Source of the DNA: Aquipseudomonas guryensis | GTDB taxonomy: Bacteria > Pseudomonadota > Gammaproteobacteria > Pseudomonadales > Pseudomonadaceae | Length of the DNA: 64,000 nt | NCBI RefSeq assembly: GCF_014164785.1 | Contig: NZ_JACJFN010000003.1 | Coordinates: 1-64,000 of the forward strand | Direction of reading: 5' to 3' | Part shown: positions 1-5,793 of the stretch, piece after piece | How the letters are laid out: every line of letters starts with the position of its first letter | Numbering within the stretch: position 1 is the stretch's first letter | Position numbers and translations under genes: made by a program | The notes under the pieces: generated by a model | Told to the model about the DNA's origin: nothing | Databases searched by the model: none | The model's input: only the letters and a program-made list of their open reading frames with translations

Positions 1-49
1 CTTGGAGCGTCCATTGTGTATGACGTGTATCCAGGCCCGTAGTGTGAGC

Positions 50-126
50 CCCTAACTAGTGGTTCAAGCCGCTCGCTTCGCTCACTCGGGACCGGCTAAA
101 GCCGGCCCCTTAACCAAACGTTAGGT
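50..126 (+). repeat. attC site 1 (type A)
   Basis: Inverse core CCCTAAC at 50-56 and core GTTAGGT from 120. Type A arms (GGTTCAAGCC ... TTAACCAAAC) with a CCGGC-TAAA-GCCGG tip. Bases 1-49 before it are the tail of a preceding cassette with no recognisable gene. Confidence 0.95.
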
Positions 127-134
127 ATCACCCC

Positions 135-617
135 ATGCTTATCTTGCGCCGGGTCATCCTTTCAATACTGCTCGTGTCTTTTCTATTGGCTGCCGCATTC
201 CCCGGAATTGTTTATATCATCGGCATATACAGAGTTGACGGCCGCCCAGTCCCTGCAAATCCTGAGAGCTACAGTCAGGAGGTCATTGATAAAGCATGGA
301 GTCAATGCAACGAGAAGCTGCCTGTCACTGTTAAACCTACCAATCCATGGGCTCTAGCGAGTAAGTTTCTGTTTGGCAATCCAATGCGTACGACACCAGG
401 AGAACGCGCCGCATGGCGAATTGCGAGCACCTATAATGCTGCTCATCGTATGGGCAACAATACTTGGTGGCACACGTCTGGCGCAGCACTAACCATCTGG
501 GTTACTCGCCAGTGGTCTGCTCAACAAATTGCGGCAACTCTAGTGAGGGACAACTTGTGCAAGCGAAACCTAACTACTGGTTCAAGCCGCTCGCTTCGCT
601 CACTCGGGACCGGCTAA
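135..617 (+). CDS. Cassette protein with N-terminal membrane anchor, unknown function
   Basis: 160 residues. Residues 4-31 form one strongly hydrophobic segment, so the protein is probably anchored in the inner membrane or exported. The rest is a soluble domain with a Trp-rich C-terminal part (NNTWWHTSGAALTIWVTRQW) that looks well conserved but that I cannot assign to a named family. The gene starts 9 bp after the attC1 core. Its stop codon lies 44 bp inside attC2, so the last 17 or so residues (RNLTTGSSRSLRSLGTG) are encoded by the recombination site. That tail may be incidental: it would change whenever the cassette carried another attC. Confidence 0.7.
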   Translation: MLILRRVILSILLVSFLLAAAFPGIVYIIGIYRVDGRPVPANPESYSQEVIDKAWSQCNEKLPVTVKPTNPWALASKFLFGNPMRTTPGERAAWRIASTYNAAHRMGNNTWWHTSGAALTIWVTRQWSAQQIAATLVRDNLCKRNLTTGSSRSLRSLGTG

Positions 618-644
618 AGCCGGCCCCTTAACCAAACGTTAGGC
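568..644 (+). repeat. attC site 2 (type A)
   Basis: Inverse core ACCTAAC at 568-574, core GTTAGGC from 638. The 3' end of the preceding gene runs into this site. Confidence 0.95.
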
Positions 645-669
645 TCACAGAGGCAGAGGTCATAGCCGG

Positions 670-867
670 ATGCATCCAGACCTAAAATCCCTAATAAGCA
701 AGGGGCGATCCCAAGGTTTCCTACTGAAGTCTGAAGTCCTAGAAATATTGCCTGAAGACATCACACAAGAAGAGCTTATCAATGACATATTGCTGATGAT
801 CAGCGATATGGGTATCTCTATAGTCAATGATCAAGCGAGCGCTAACAATGGACACCCAGAAGCCTAA
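670..867 (+). CDS. Free-standing sigma-70 region 1.1-like protein (65 aa)
   Basis: 65 residues, essentially all one domain. Residues 4-52 follow the pattern of region 1.1 of the housekeeping sigma factor RpoD: LKSLISKGRSQGFL, then EV...LPEDI, then NDILLMISDMGIS. In RpoD the same stretch reads roughly LKxLIxxGxxQGYL ... EVxxxLPEDI ... EDIIxMINDMGI. Region 1.1 is an acidic domain that blocks DNA binding by free sigma and sits in the RNA polymerase main channel before promoter opening. No sigma regions 1.2-4 follow, so it cannot act as a sigma factor. It could bind core polymerase, or act as a decoy for proteins that target region 1.1; this is inference. The stop codon sits in the attC3 inverse core, as in many real cassette genes, so the short length is natural. 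The family call comes from motif recognition, not a search. Confidence 0.78.
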   Translation: MHPDLKSLISKGRSQGFLLKSEVLEILPEDITQEELINDILLMISDMGISIVNDQASANNGHPEA

Positions 868-938
868 CAAATGATTCAAGCCGTTCGCTTCTCTCACTCG
901 GGGCTGGCTAAAGCCGGCCCCTTAGCCAAACGTTAGGC
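862..938 (+). repeat. attC site 3 (type A)
   Basis: Inverse core GCCTAAC at 862-868, which also holds the stop codon of the sigma 1.1-like gene. Core GTTAGGC from 932. The arms carry small changes (ATGATTCAAG, CTCTCACTCGGGGCTGG) relative to other type A sites. Confidence 0.93.
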
Positions 939-1031
939 GTAAAACAAATGAAATCGCCTTTTAAAGCCACTTTCTTTGCCTTTGCAGCGTGCATTTCTGC
1001 AGAAGCTATTCCCGCAAGCTAACTACCTGGA

Positions 1032-1235
1032 GTGGACAGCGTTCAAGAGCATGAAATTATCGGCCTTGCCACCGTGCGCATAGGGCAAGAGCTCACCCAT
1101 GCAAAGTTCGGCGTTGGAAAAGTTGAAGAGATCCAACCAGAAGAAGGCATCACGGTTATAAACATAACCTTCCCTTCTGTTGGCTCAAAATGGCTTATTG
1201 CAGAGCATGCGAATTTAAAGCAGGTCACCGAGTGA
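1032..1235 (+). CDS. Free-standing UvrD/PcrA C-terminal Tudor-like domain (67 aa)
   Basis: 67 residues from a GTG start. Residues 17-64 resemble the C-terminal domain of UvrD helicase: GQELTHAKFGVGKVEEI, a central beta strand (GITVINITF), then GSKWLIAEHANLK. E. coli UvrD ends with a similar VRHAKFGEGT ... KWLVAAYARL arrangement. In UvrD and PcrA this Tudor-fold module contacts RNA polymerase. No helicase sequence is present. The gene begins about 100 bp after the attC3 core, further than usual; the leader holds no convincing gene. The start is uncertain because GGAG lies directly against the GTG. It is the direct neighbour of the sigma 1.1-like cassette, so two adjacent cassettes carry polymerase-binding-type modules. 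The family match is by eye. Confidence 0.72.
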   Translation: MDSVQEHEIIGLATVRIGQELTHAKFGVGKVEEIQPEEGITVINITFPSVGSKWLIAEHANLKQVTE

Positions 1236-1238
1236 GCC

Positions 1239-1314
1239 GCCTAACAAATGGTTCAAGTCACTCGCTTCGCTCGTTCGGGACCGCGTTCCGCGGCCCCTTA
1301 ACCAAACGTTAGGC
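1239..1314 (+). repeat. attC site 4 (type A, CCGCG tip)
   Basis: Inverse core GCCTAAC at 1239-1245, core GTTAGGC from 1308. Type A arms but with the alternative tip CCGCGTTCCGCGG. Confidence 0.95.
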
Positions 1315-1321
1315 ACTTCAA

Positions 1322-1597
1322 ATGAGCCAAGGAAGACTCCCAGCTATTGCAATCCTCACTACGGCACTTTTGCCGTTGTCTCTTTTTCTTGCATCACTCT
1401 TTTTAGCCTGGAGCGCCATTACCCAGGCCACAGCTTCAAACGGCAGTCATTTCTTCCGCATCTGCTCCACAACAGGAATAGCAGAATGCACCACATTCAC
1501 ATGTTTGCATCTCATCGTCTTTGGCATAGTCTGTCTAATCGCAGCAGGTTTGCTAATAGCATTGGGAGTCAAGAAATTGAGGTCTACCAGTGCCTAA
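1322..1597 (+). CDS. Small cassette membrane protein, two TM segments
   Basis: 91 residues. Two hydrophobic segments (about residues 6-33 and 60-83) flank a short loop with four cysteines (FRICSTTGIAECTTFTCLH), which could form disulfides if the loop faces the periplasm. The C-terminus is basic (KKLRS), suggesting it stays in the cytoplasm. ATG lies 8 bp after the core and the stop is in the inverse core of attC5. I do not recognise the family; its size, topology and position resemble other small membrane proteins in this array. Confidence 0.7.
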   Translation: MSQGRLPAIAILTTALLPLSLFLASLFLAWSAITQATASNGSHFFRICSTTGIAECTTFTCLHLIVFGIVCLIAAGLLIALGVKKLRSTSA

Positions 1598-1667
1598 CAA
1601 TGCGCTCAAAGCGCTCACTCCGTTCGCTGGGACCGGCGAAGCCGGCCCCTTAGCTTAATCGTTAGAG
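1592..1667 (+). repeat. attC site 5 (type B)
   Basis: Inverse core GCCTAAC at 1592-1598, core GTTAGAG from 1661. First site with type B arms (AATGCGCTCAAAGCGCTCAC ... TTAGCTTAATC). Confidence 0.95.
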
Positions 1668-1673
1668 GTCACA

Positions 1674-1919
1674 GTGAAAGTTCACGGTTATGCCAAGGAA
1701 GAGCAAGACGTTGAAAACCTAATTCCGTCTGAACTCGCTGAAATAACGCTAGTAGCATCGCCTGACGAATTGCGCCGCATCGCAAAATTTCTTGATCACT
1801 GCGCGAGCGGAATGGAATTATCTGGAAAATCTTGGTGCCACGAGCATCTATCTGACAAAGACAAAGGCTTCCTAAACTCACCCCATTTCATTGTATTCAA
1901 CCCAGAGTATGAGCTGTGA
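1674..1919 (+). CDS. Imm32-like immunity protein
   Basis: 81 residues from a GTG start 13 bp after the core. The central part, EITLVASPDELRRIAKFLDH, followed by a helix ending CASGMEL, then HEHLSD and a closing FIVFNP, fits my recollection of the Imm32 immunity family of polymorphic-toxin systems. Such proteins normally neutralise a toxin encoded next door. No toxin gene is present, so this is an orphan immunity gene that could protect against neighbours' toxins. The family assignment is from motif memory. The first 14 bases of the cassette are exactly complementary to the 14 bases ending at its attC inverse core (see findings). Confidence 0.62.
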   Translation: MKVHGYAKEEQDVENLIPSELAEITLVASPDELRRIAKFLDHCASGMELSGKSWCHEHLSDKDKGFLNSPHFIVFNPEYEL

Positions 1920-1996
1920 CCTCTAACTACTGGTTCAAGCCGTTCGCTTCGCTCACTCGGGACCGCGTTCCGCGGCCCCTTAACCAAACGTTAGGC
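1920..1996 (+). repeat. attC site 6 (type A, CCGCG tip)
   Basis: Inverse core CTCTAAC at 1921-1927, core GTTAGGC from 1990. Tip CCGCGTTCCGCGG. Confidence 0.95.
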
Positions 1997-2010
1997 ATTT
2001 GGAGAAAAAT

Positions 2011-2334
2011 TTGCGCCAATCTCAAGAAGCAGATTTGCCGTTCACTCCAGAATCTGCACTCCAAATGCTGGAGTGGGGAGCAAATCCCGACGCCTCACCA
2101 TACTCACACAAGCAAATCGCGGAGTGGTGTGATCGTTTCTGGTGTCAGTACCTCGATATAGATGCGCCTCCAGAAATCGAGAAGCTCCTCCCAATTCTTA
2201 CAGACGTCGAGACCCAGTGGGATCTTTACCTAGCCAACACGTATACATATGAACAGCTTCGGTCGGAGTCCTTCGAAAGTGAGCGGCTTCCGGTAGAGTG
2301 GTTCAAAAAATGGTTAAGTGAGGCAAATGCCTAA
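2011..2334 (+). CDS. Cassette protein of unknown function (107 aa, TTG start)
   Basis: The reading frame is open from 1999, but GGAG at 2001-2004 is well placed (6-nt spacer) for the TTG at 2011, giving 107 residues. The product is acidic, rich in Trp and aromatic residues (EWCDRFWCQYLD, VEWFKKWLSEA) and predicted largely helical, with no membrane segment or export signal. I do not recognise the family. The stop lies in the inverse core of attC7, the usual arrangement for a complete cassette gene, which supports the frame. Confidence 0.6.
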   Translation: MRQSQEADLPFTPESALQMLEWGANPDASPYSHKQIAEWCDRFWCQYLDIDAPPEIEKLLPILTDVETQWDLYLANTYTYEQLRSESFESERLPVEWFKKWLSEANA

Positions 2335-2404
2335 CAATGCGCTCAAAGCGCTCACTTCGTTCGCTGGGACCGCGTTCCGCGGCCCCTTAGCTTAATCGTT
2401 AGGT
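2329..2404 (+). repeat. attC site 7 (type B, CCGCG tip)
   Basis: Inverse core GCCTAAC at 2329-2335, core GTTAGGT from 2398. Type B arms with the CCGCGTTCCGCGG tip. Confidence 0.95.
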
Positions 2405-2410
2405 GCAAAA

Positions 2411-2743
2411 ATGAGTCCAAGCGACTTTGATGTTGAGCTAAAGGATCTTTATGAAAGGTCTGTAGGTCAGCTCATGACAGATTATTTTGATGCCTCTGCC
2501 TTTGATGCTTTCCATGAATATCTATGCCAGAAGGCAGATCTTATAAAGTCAGAGCATGTTGTCTCCAAGCAAGTACTTCACTACTTGCTTTCGGCTCAAC
2601 AGGTCATCGAGAGCAGAGCTGAGTATCTACCGGCGGCAAAGCAAAATATCCAGCTCGCCGAAGAATTCGCTATGCTTTTGGGGTTAATTGCCATAGGTGA
2701 AGGCCGCAATGATAGAGCTCCTGGCGTACCAAGAGCCATCTAA
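2411..2743 (+). CDS. Cassette protein of unknown function, helical (110 aa)
   Basis: 110 residues with ATG 13 bp after the core. The sequence is almost entirely amphipathic helix, acidic at the N-terminus (DFDVELKDLYERSVGQL), with no cysteine cluster, membrane segment or signal peptide. It is a soluble cytoplasmic protein of a family I do not recognise. Its size and composition would suit an immunity or regulatory protein, but nothing in the sequence proves either. It precedes the long type C attC and the first copy of the duplicated non-coding cassette. Confidence 0.62.
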   Translation: MSPSDFDVELKDLYERSVGQLMTDYFDASAFDAFHEYLCQKADLIKSEHVVSKQVLHYLLSAQQVIESRAEYLPAAKQNIQLAEEFAMLLGLIAIGEGRNDRAPGVPRAI

Positions 2744-2749
2744 GTGAGC

Positions 2750-2838
2750 ACCTAACAATGCGCTCAACTATCGCTCACTCCGTTCGCTGGACAGTCAAAA
2801 GCTGCGCTTTTGCCTGCCCGTTAGCTTAATCGTTAGGC
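2750..2838 (+). repeat. attC site 8 (type C, long)
   Basis: Inverse core ACCTAAC at 2750-2756, core GTTAGGC from 2832. At 89 bp it is longer than types A and B; its tip is an AAAAGC-TGC-GCTTTT stem followed by CCCGTTAGC. Confidence 0.93.
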
Positions 2839-3141
2839 GCAAGGGCAATATTGGTTTTCAGCACCGAGCCAGGAAACACAATCACCGTACCGTTGCTGTG
2901 TTCCTGAATCGAATGGTCGCCTGGCAGTAGAGGCCGTTATTTGTGGCCAGCAAAGGAGTTGCTTTCAAAGAATGTGCACATCACAAATAACTTCCGGGGC
3001 CAAAACCGACACGCCGTGCACACCGTCGGTCAAGCGCAGCGCTGGCCTCACTTGCAGCGTACGGCTGGGCAATCTAACAATTGGCTCAAGTCGTTCGCTT
3101 CGCTCACTCGGGACCGGCATAGCCGGCCCCTTAGCCAAACG
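2833..3141 (+). other. Non-coding structured cassette, copy A
   Basis: A 309-bp cassette with no convincing gene; the long plus-strand frame here is only open by reading through attC9. It holds several inverted repeats: GTTATTTGTG at 2936-2945 with its exact complement at 2982-2991, an imperfect CAGGAAACACA / TGTGTTCCTG pair near 2870-2910, and ACCGAC / GTCGGT near 3007-3032. It recurs almost unchanged at 5475-5784. The minus strand of the first 110 bases reads like the end of a protein (PGDHSIQEHSNGTVIVFPGS, then stop), so it may contain a gene remnant in reverse. Possible roles: promoter cassette, structured RNA, or degraded gene. Confidence 0.7.
2936..2991. repeat. 10-bp perfect inverted repeat in cassette copy A
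   Basis: GTTATTTGTG at 2936-2945 and CACAAATAAC at 2982-2991 are exact complements separated by 36 bases. The same pair is present in copy B at 5579-5588 and 5625-5634, so it is conserved while other parts of the cassette vary. Confidence 0.85.
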
Positions 3142-3147
3142 TTAGCC
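3072..3147 (+). repeat. attC site 9 (type A)
   Basis: Inverse core ATCTAAC at 3072-3078, core GTTAGCC from 3141. Unlike other cassettes, this inverse core does not complement the cassette's own 5' end (GTTAGGC); only GTTAG matches. Confidence 0.95.
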
Positions 3148-3155
3148 AACACAAT

Positions 3156-3569
3156 ATGAACCGTATAGCCCGCTCAATCCTACTTCCAGCCTTGCTTGTG
3201 CTTGCTTTCTGGGCCGAGCAAAAATTTATATATGAGCCATTGATTGTTCCTAAGCTCGGTATTTGGGTGGAAATTCCCGCAATGTGGTTGTTCGCCACCT
3301 TTTTGCCGGTGGCAATAATTTGTGTGCTTGCAGCTTGGAAATTACGCGGGTTTGCTGAAACTACAGTCTTCTGTCTATTAGGCGGCGCGGGCATCACTGC
3401 CTCACAATTTCTAGCTGGGTTGCTGCAGCAGCAAGGAAGCCACAAAGCCACTGAAGGTGGCATTATGCTTATCAGCATCCAGCTATTTATCGTAGTAACA
3501 ATATTAGCGGCTGTTATGTGCGCCCTGAGCCTAATCCGGCTAGCTATCAACCGTGCACGTGCCGGCTAA
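3156..3569 (+). CDS. Cassette membrane protein, four TM segments
   Basis: 137 residues. Hydrophobic segments lie at about 7-20, 38-60, 68-88 and 104-128, giving a four-helix inner-membrane protein with short loops and a basic C-terminus (NRARAG). No motif identifies a family. ATG lies 9 bp after the core and the stop is in the attC10 inverse core. It follows the first non-coding cassette directly, so any promoter in that cassette would drive it. Confidence 0.68.
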   Translation: MNRIARSILLPALLVLAFWAEQKFIYEPLIVPKLGIWVEIPAMWLFATFLPVAIICVLAAWKLRGFAETTVFCLLGGAGITASQFLAGLLQQQGSHKATEGGIMLISIQLFIVVTILAAVMCALSLIRLAINRARAG

Positions 3570-3639
3570 CAATGCGCTCAAAGCGCTCACTCCGTTCGCT
3601 GGGACCGGCGAAGCCGGCCCCTTAGCTTAATCGTTAGAG
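3564..3639 (+). repeat. attC site 10 (type B)
   Basis: Inverse core GGCTAAC at 3564-3570, core GTTAGAG from 3633. Confidence 0.95.
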
Positions 3640-3647
3640 CACTCAAG

Positions 3648-4127
3648 ATGAAAATCACCTGGCGCGAACTAGCAATTGATATTTCCGAGGAGTCTCCAGA
3701 TGAGATCCTAAAAGAGTGGCGCTGGCTAATACCTTCTGGATTATCACTCCGCATGGTCTCAGCTCTAGGCGATGCATTTCTTGAAAATGAACTAGGCGAG
3801 ATCTATTGGCTTGATACTGGCAGCGCAGAAATTTCAAAAATTGCCGCTAGTCGAGCTGAATTTGACACTCTTCGTCAAACTACAAATCACGCAGATCAAT
3901 GGTTTTCCCCAATGCTCGTAGGGGACTTATTGTCATCTGGCAAGGGCCTGTCACATCGTGAGTGCTTTAGTTATAAAATTCCTCTAACGCTCGGAGGGTC
4001 GTTCTCTCCAGAAAATTTCAAGCCAACAAGCGTTGCAGTGCACTTCAACACACTTGGACAAATCCAGAAACAAGTACGCGACCTTCCAATTGGCACGAAA
4101 ATCAGCTCAGTTAAACTCGGAGTGTGA
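3648..4127 (+). CDS. Tdi1/DUF1851-type T6SS immunity protein
   Basis: 159 residues. The C-terminal two thirds match the DUF1851 / T6SS Tdi1 C-terminal domain as I know it: GDAFLENELGEIYWLDTGS at about residues 41-60, a central W..PMLV..LL..GK.L segment, ECFSYKIPLTLGG at about 105-118, and HFNTLGQIQKQVRDLP near 132-148. Tdi1 is the immunity partner of the Tde1 DNase of Agrobacterium, and DUF1851 proteins are often immunity proteins. No nuclease or secretion gene is nearby, so it is an orphan. It is cytoplasmic (no signal peptide or membrane segment). The start is the only ATG near the core. Confidence 0.82.
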   Translation: MKITWRELAIDISEESPDEILKEWRWLIPSGLSLRMVSALGDAFLENELGEIYWLDTGSAEISKIAASRAEFDTLRQTTNHADQWFSPMLVGDLLSSGKGLSHRECFSYKIPLTLGGSFSPENFKPTSVAVHFNTLGQIQKQVRDLPIGTKISSVKLGV

Positions 4128-4130
4128 GTG

Positions 4131-4207
4131 CTCTAACAATTGGTTCAAGTCGTTCGCTTCGCTCACTCGGGACCGGCTAAAGCCGGCCCCTTAACCAAAC
4201 GTTAGAT
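4131..4207 (+). repeat. attC site 11 (type A)
   Basis: Inverse core CTCTAAC at 4131-4137, core GTTAGAT from 4201. The core merges with the next gene's start codon (GTTAGATG). Confidence 0.95.
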
Positions 4208-4607
4208 GCAGCTCATGACTAATGCACAGTGGCAAGAATTTCTAAAAACCGCGCGACGCATCCTTGGGCAAGGAGCGCCCGTCTCATGGGCAAGCAAATC
4301 TTGGTGTGCCTGGACTACGTTTCAAAGCTTGAGCTCAGACATAAATTACTGGAAAAGTGGTCTTCCAGATGAGCATGATATTTATGAGAGTTACACGGCC
4401 GACGGTGGAGTTTGGGGGCAACCGTTCCACTACGAGCAAATTGCTCACTTTATAATTCCTGCACAGTTCTATTGGGAAAAAATTGAAAACAAAGAATTTA
4501 CCCATGGCCACAGACAACAAAATATAAGCGAACTATCGCAAGAATTAACCACACTTGGAATTCCTCACAGACTGACCGAGTTGGTTCTAGAGATAAAGCT
4601 TTACTAG
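4206..4607 (+). CDS. Cassette protein of unknown function (133 aa)
   Basis: 133 residues from the ATG that overlaps the attC11 core, or 130 from the ATG at 4215; no clear ribosome site favours either. The protein is soluble and rich in Trp, Tyr, His and Phe (SWCAWTTFQS, GVWGQPFHYEQIAHFIIPAQ), ending in an amphipathic helix. No family is recognised. Overlap of the start codon with the recombination core means the translation start depends on which cassette precedes it only up to the G of the core, so the start survives cassette shuffling. Confidence 0.62.
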   Translation: MQLMTNAQWQEFLKTARRILGQGAPVSWASKSWCAWTTFQSLSSDINYWKSGLPDEHDIYESYTADGGVWGQPFHYEQIAHFIIPAQFYWEKIENKEFTHGHRQQNISELSQELTTLGIPHRLTELVLEIKLY

Positions 4608-4618
4608 CGAGTGGCCAC

Positions 4619-4695
4619 ATCTAACTACTGGTTCAAGTCGCTCGCTTCGCTCACTCGGGACCGGCTAAAGCCGGCCCCTTAACCAAACGTTAGCC
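4619..4695 (+). repeat. attC site 12 (type A)
   Basis: Inverse core ATCTAAC at 4619-4625, core GTTAGCC from 4689. Confidence 0.95.
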
Positions 4696-4698
4696 ATC

Positions 4699-5040
4699 AT
4701 GAAAAATACTCTACTGCTAGCCCTCATTATCTCCACTGCGGCTTCTGCACAAGATGGGCAGAATTTAGGCCCGGACAAATGGCCCACCACAGTGAAAGCA
4801 ACTGTCGCAGATATTCTGGCCTCCCTATCTCCCGAGGACAAAGAGATGCTGCGTAAAAACAAGAAAGATGAATTAATTATGTACCACCATGGCTGGGGAA
4901 CCGGAATTCGTAACTACTATGGCTTATGGAGAGGCAACGAAAAGCTCATCGAGTCCGCATGCGGAAAAGGGTGCCATCCAGATGAAGCCTCCATGGTAAT
5001 AATCAAAGCAGTCTGGTCATCCCTGCAACATGAAGGCTAA
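4699..5040 (+). CDS. Exported DUF6794-like protein
   Basis: 113 residues with a short signal peptide (MKNTLLLALIISTAASAQ, cleavage after about residue 17), so the product is probably periplasmic. The mature part has WPTTV near its start, a LSPEDKEMLRK helix, the block YHHGWGTGIRNYYGLWRGN (residues 56-74) and a CGKGCHPDEASMVII segment with two cysteines. This pattern fits what I recall as DUF6794, often found as an orphan protein of unknown function. The stop is in the inverse core of attC13. The GWGTGIRNYYGLW stretch may be a binding surface, but no catalytic motif is obvious. Confidence 0.65.
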   Translation: MKNTLLLALIISTAASAQDGQNLGPDKWPTTVKATVADILASLSPEDKEMLRKNKKDELIMYHHGWGTGIRNYYGLWRGNEKLIESACGKGCHPDEASMVIIKAVWSSLQHEG

Positions 5041-5110
5041 CAATGCGCTCAAAGCGCTCACTTCGTTCGCTGGGACCGGCGAAGCCGGCCCCTTAGCTTA
5101 ATCGTTAGAG
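5035..5110 (+). repeat. attC site 13 (type B)
   Basis: Inverse core GGCTAAC at 5035-5041, core GTTAGAG from 5104. Confidence 0.95.
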
Positions 5111-5115
5111 GCCAT

Positions 5116-5382
5116 ATGGCAATCATTCGTGTATTGGCTTGGGCAAATGCAGTTGTAGCAATCGCGGTAGGCATTTATGGCCTCTACAACATTTGGTTTT
5201 CCTTTAGCCCTCCAGAGAACGACAGTCACGGTGGGCAACTAGCGTTATTCTCGGGTTTAATTCTTATCGCTTTCTCAGGGCTACTCATGCTGGCAAGCCA
5301 ATCGTTCACTAGGGATTGGAAGGTGAAATGGGCACTACAATGTCTACCAATTTTTGCTGCTTTCTTTTTCGTTCTCACATGA
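5116..5382 (+). CDS. Small cassette membrane protein, three TM segments
   Basis: 88 residues with hydrophobic segments at about 8-32, 42-62 and 73-87. The loop between the first two is acidic and contains PPENDSHGG. No family is recognised. The start codon lies within the 15-base stretch at the cassette's 5' end that is exactly complementary to the bases before the attC14 inverse core, so start codon and attC extension overlap. 22 non-coding bases follow the stop before the inverse core. Confidence 0.65.
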   Translation: MAIIRVLAWANAVVAIAVGIYGLYNIWFSFSPPENDSHGGQLALFSGLILIAFSGLLMLASQSFTRDWKVKWALQCLPIFAAFFFVLT

Positions 5383-5404
5383 CACAGCAAGGAGTGCATA
5401 TGGC

Positions 5405-5480
5405 CTCTAACAATGCGCTCAAAGCGCTCACTCCGTTCGCTGGGACCGCGTTCCGCGGCCCCTTAGCTTAATCGTTAGGC
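5405..5480 (+). repeat. attC site 14 (type B, CCGCG tip)
   Basis: Inverse core CTCTAAC at 5405-5411, core GTTAGGC from 5474. The tip is CCGCGTTCCGCGG. Confidence 0.95.
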
Positions 5481-5784
5481 GCAAAGGCAAAATTGGTTAT
5501 TCAGCACCGAGCCAGGAAACACAATCACCGCATCGACGCGGTGTTCCTGAATCGAATGGTCGCCTGACAGTAGAGGCCGTTATTTGTGGCCAGCAAAGGA
5601 GTTGCTTTCAAAGAATGTGCACATCACAAATAACTTCCGGGGTCAAAACCGACACGCCGTGCGTACCGTCGGTCAAGCGCAGCGCTGGCCTCACTTGCAG
5701 CGTACGGCTGGGCAATCTAACAATTGGCTCAAGTCGTTCGCTTCGCTCACTCGGGACCGGCGAAGCCGGCCCCTTAGCCAAACG
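5475..5784 (+). other. Non-coding structured cassette, copy B
   Basis: Near-identical to 2833-3141, differing at a dozen or so positions clustered near the 5' end. In copy B the loop of the first hairpin reads CACCGC-ATCGAC-GCGGTG, a perfect 6-bp stem; in copy A the same region has changed to CACCGTACCGTTGCTGTG. The 10-bp inverted repeat and the attC region are conserved. Downstream cassettes differ between copies, so duplication was by cassette excision and reinsertion or conversion, not by block duplication. Confidence 0.7.
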
Positions 5785-5790
5785 TTAGAG
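5715..5790 (+). repeat. attC site 15 (type A)
   Basis: Inverse core ATCTAAC at 5715-5721, core GTTAGAG from 5784. Same internal sequence as attC9, as expected for duplicated cassettes, apart from one change in the tip (GGCGAAGCC for GGCATAGCC). Confidence 0.95.
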
Positions 5791-5793
5791 CCT

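Noticed and set aside
2941..3159. 72-codon plus-strand frame in copy A of the non-coding cassette
   Set aside because: It depends on a TTG start and on reading through attC9, and the protein is arginine-rich without family features.
5584..5793. Plus-strand open frame running from the copy B cassette through attC15 into the membrane-protein gene
   Set aside because: It repeats word for word in copy A, where it ends differently, and includes attC sequence. The ATG at 5794 just after the core is the natural start.
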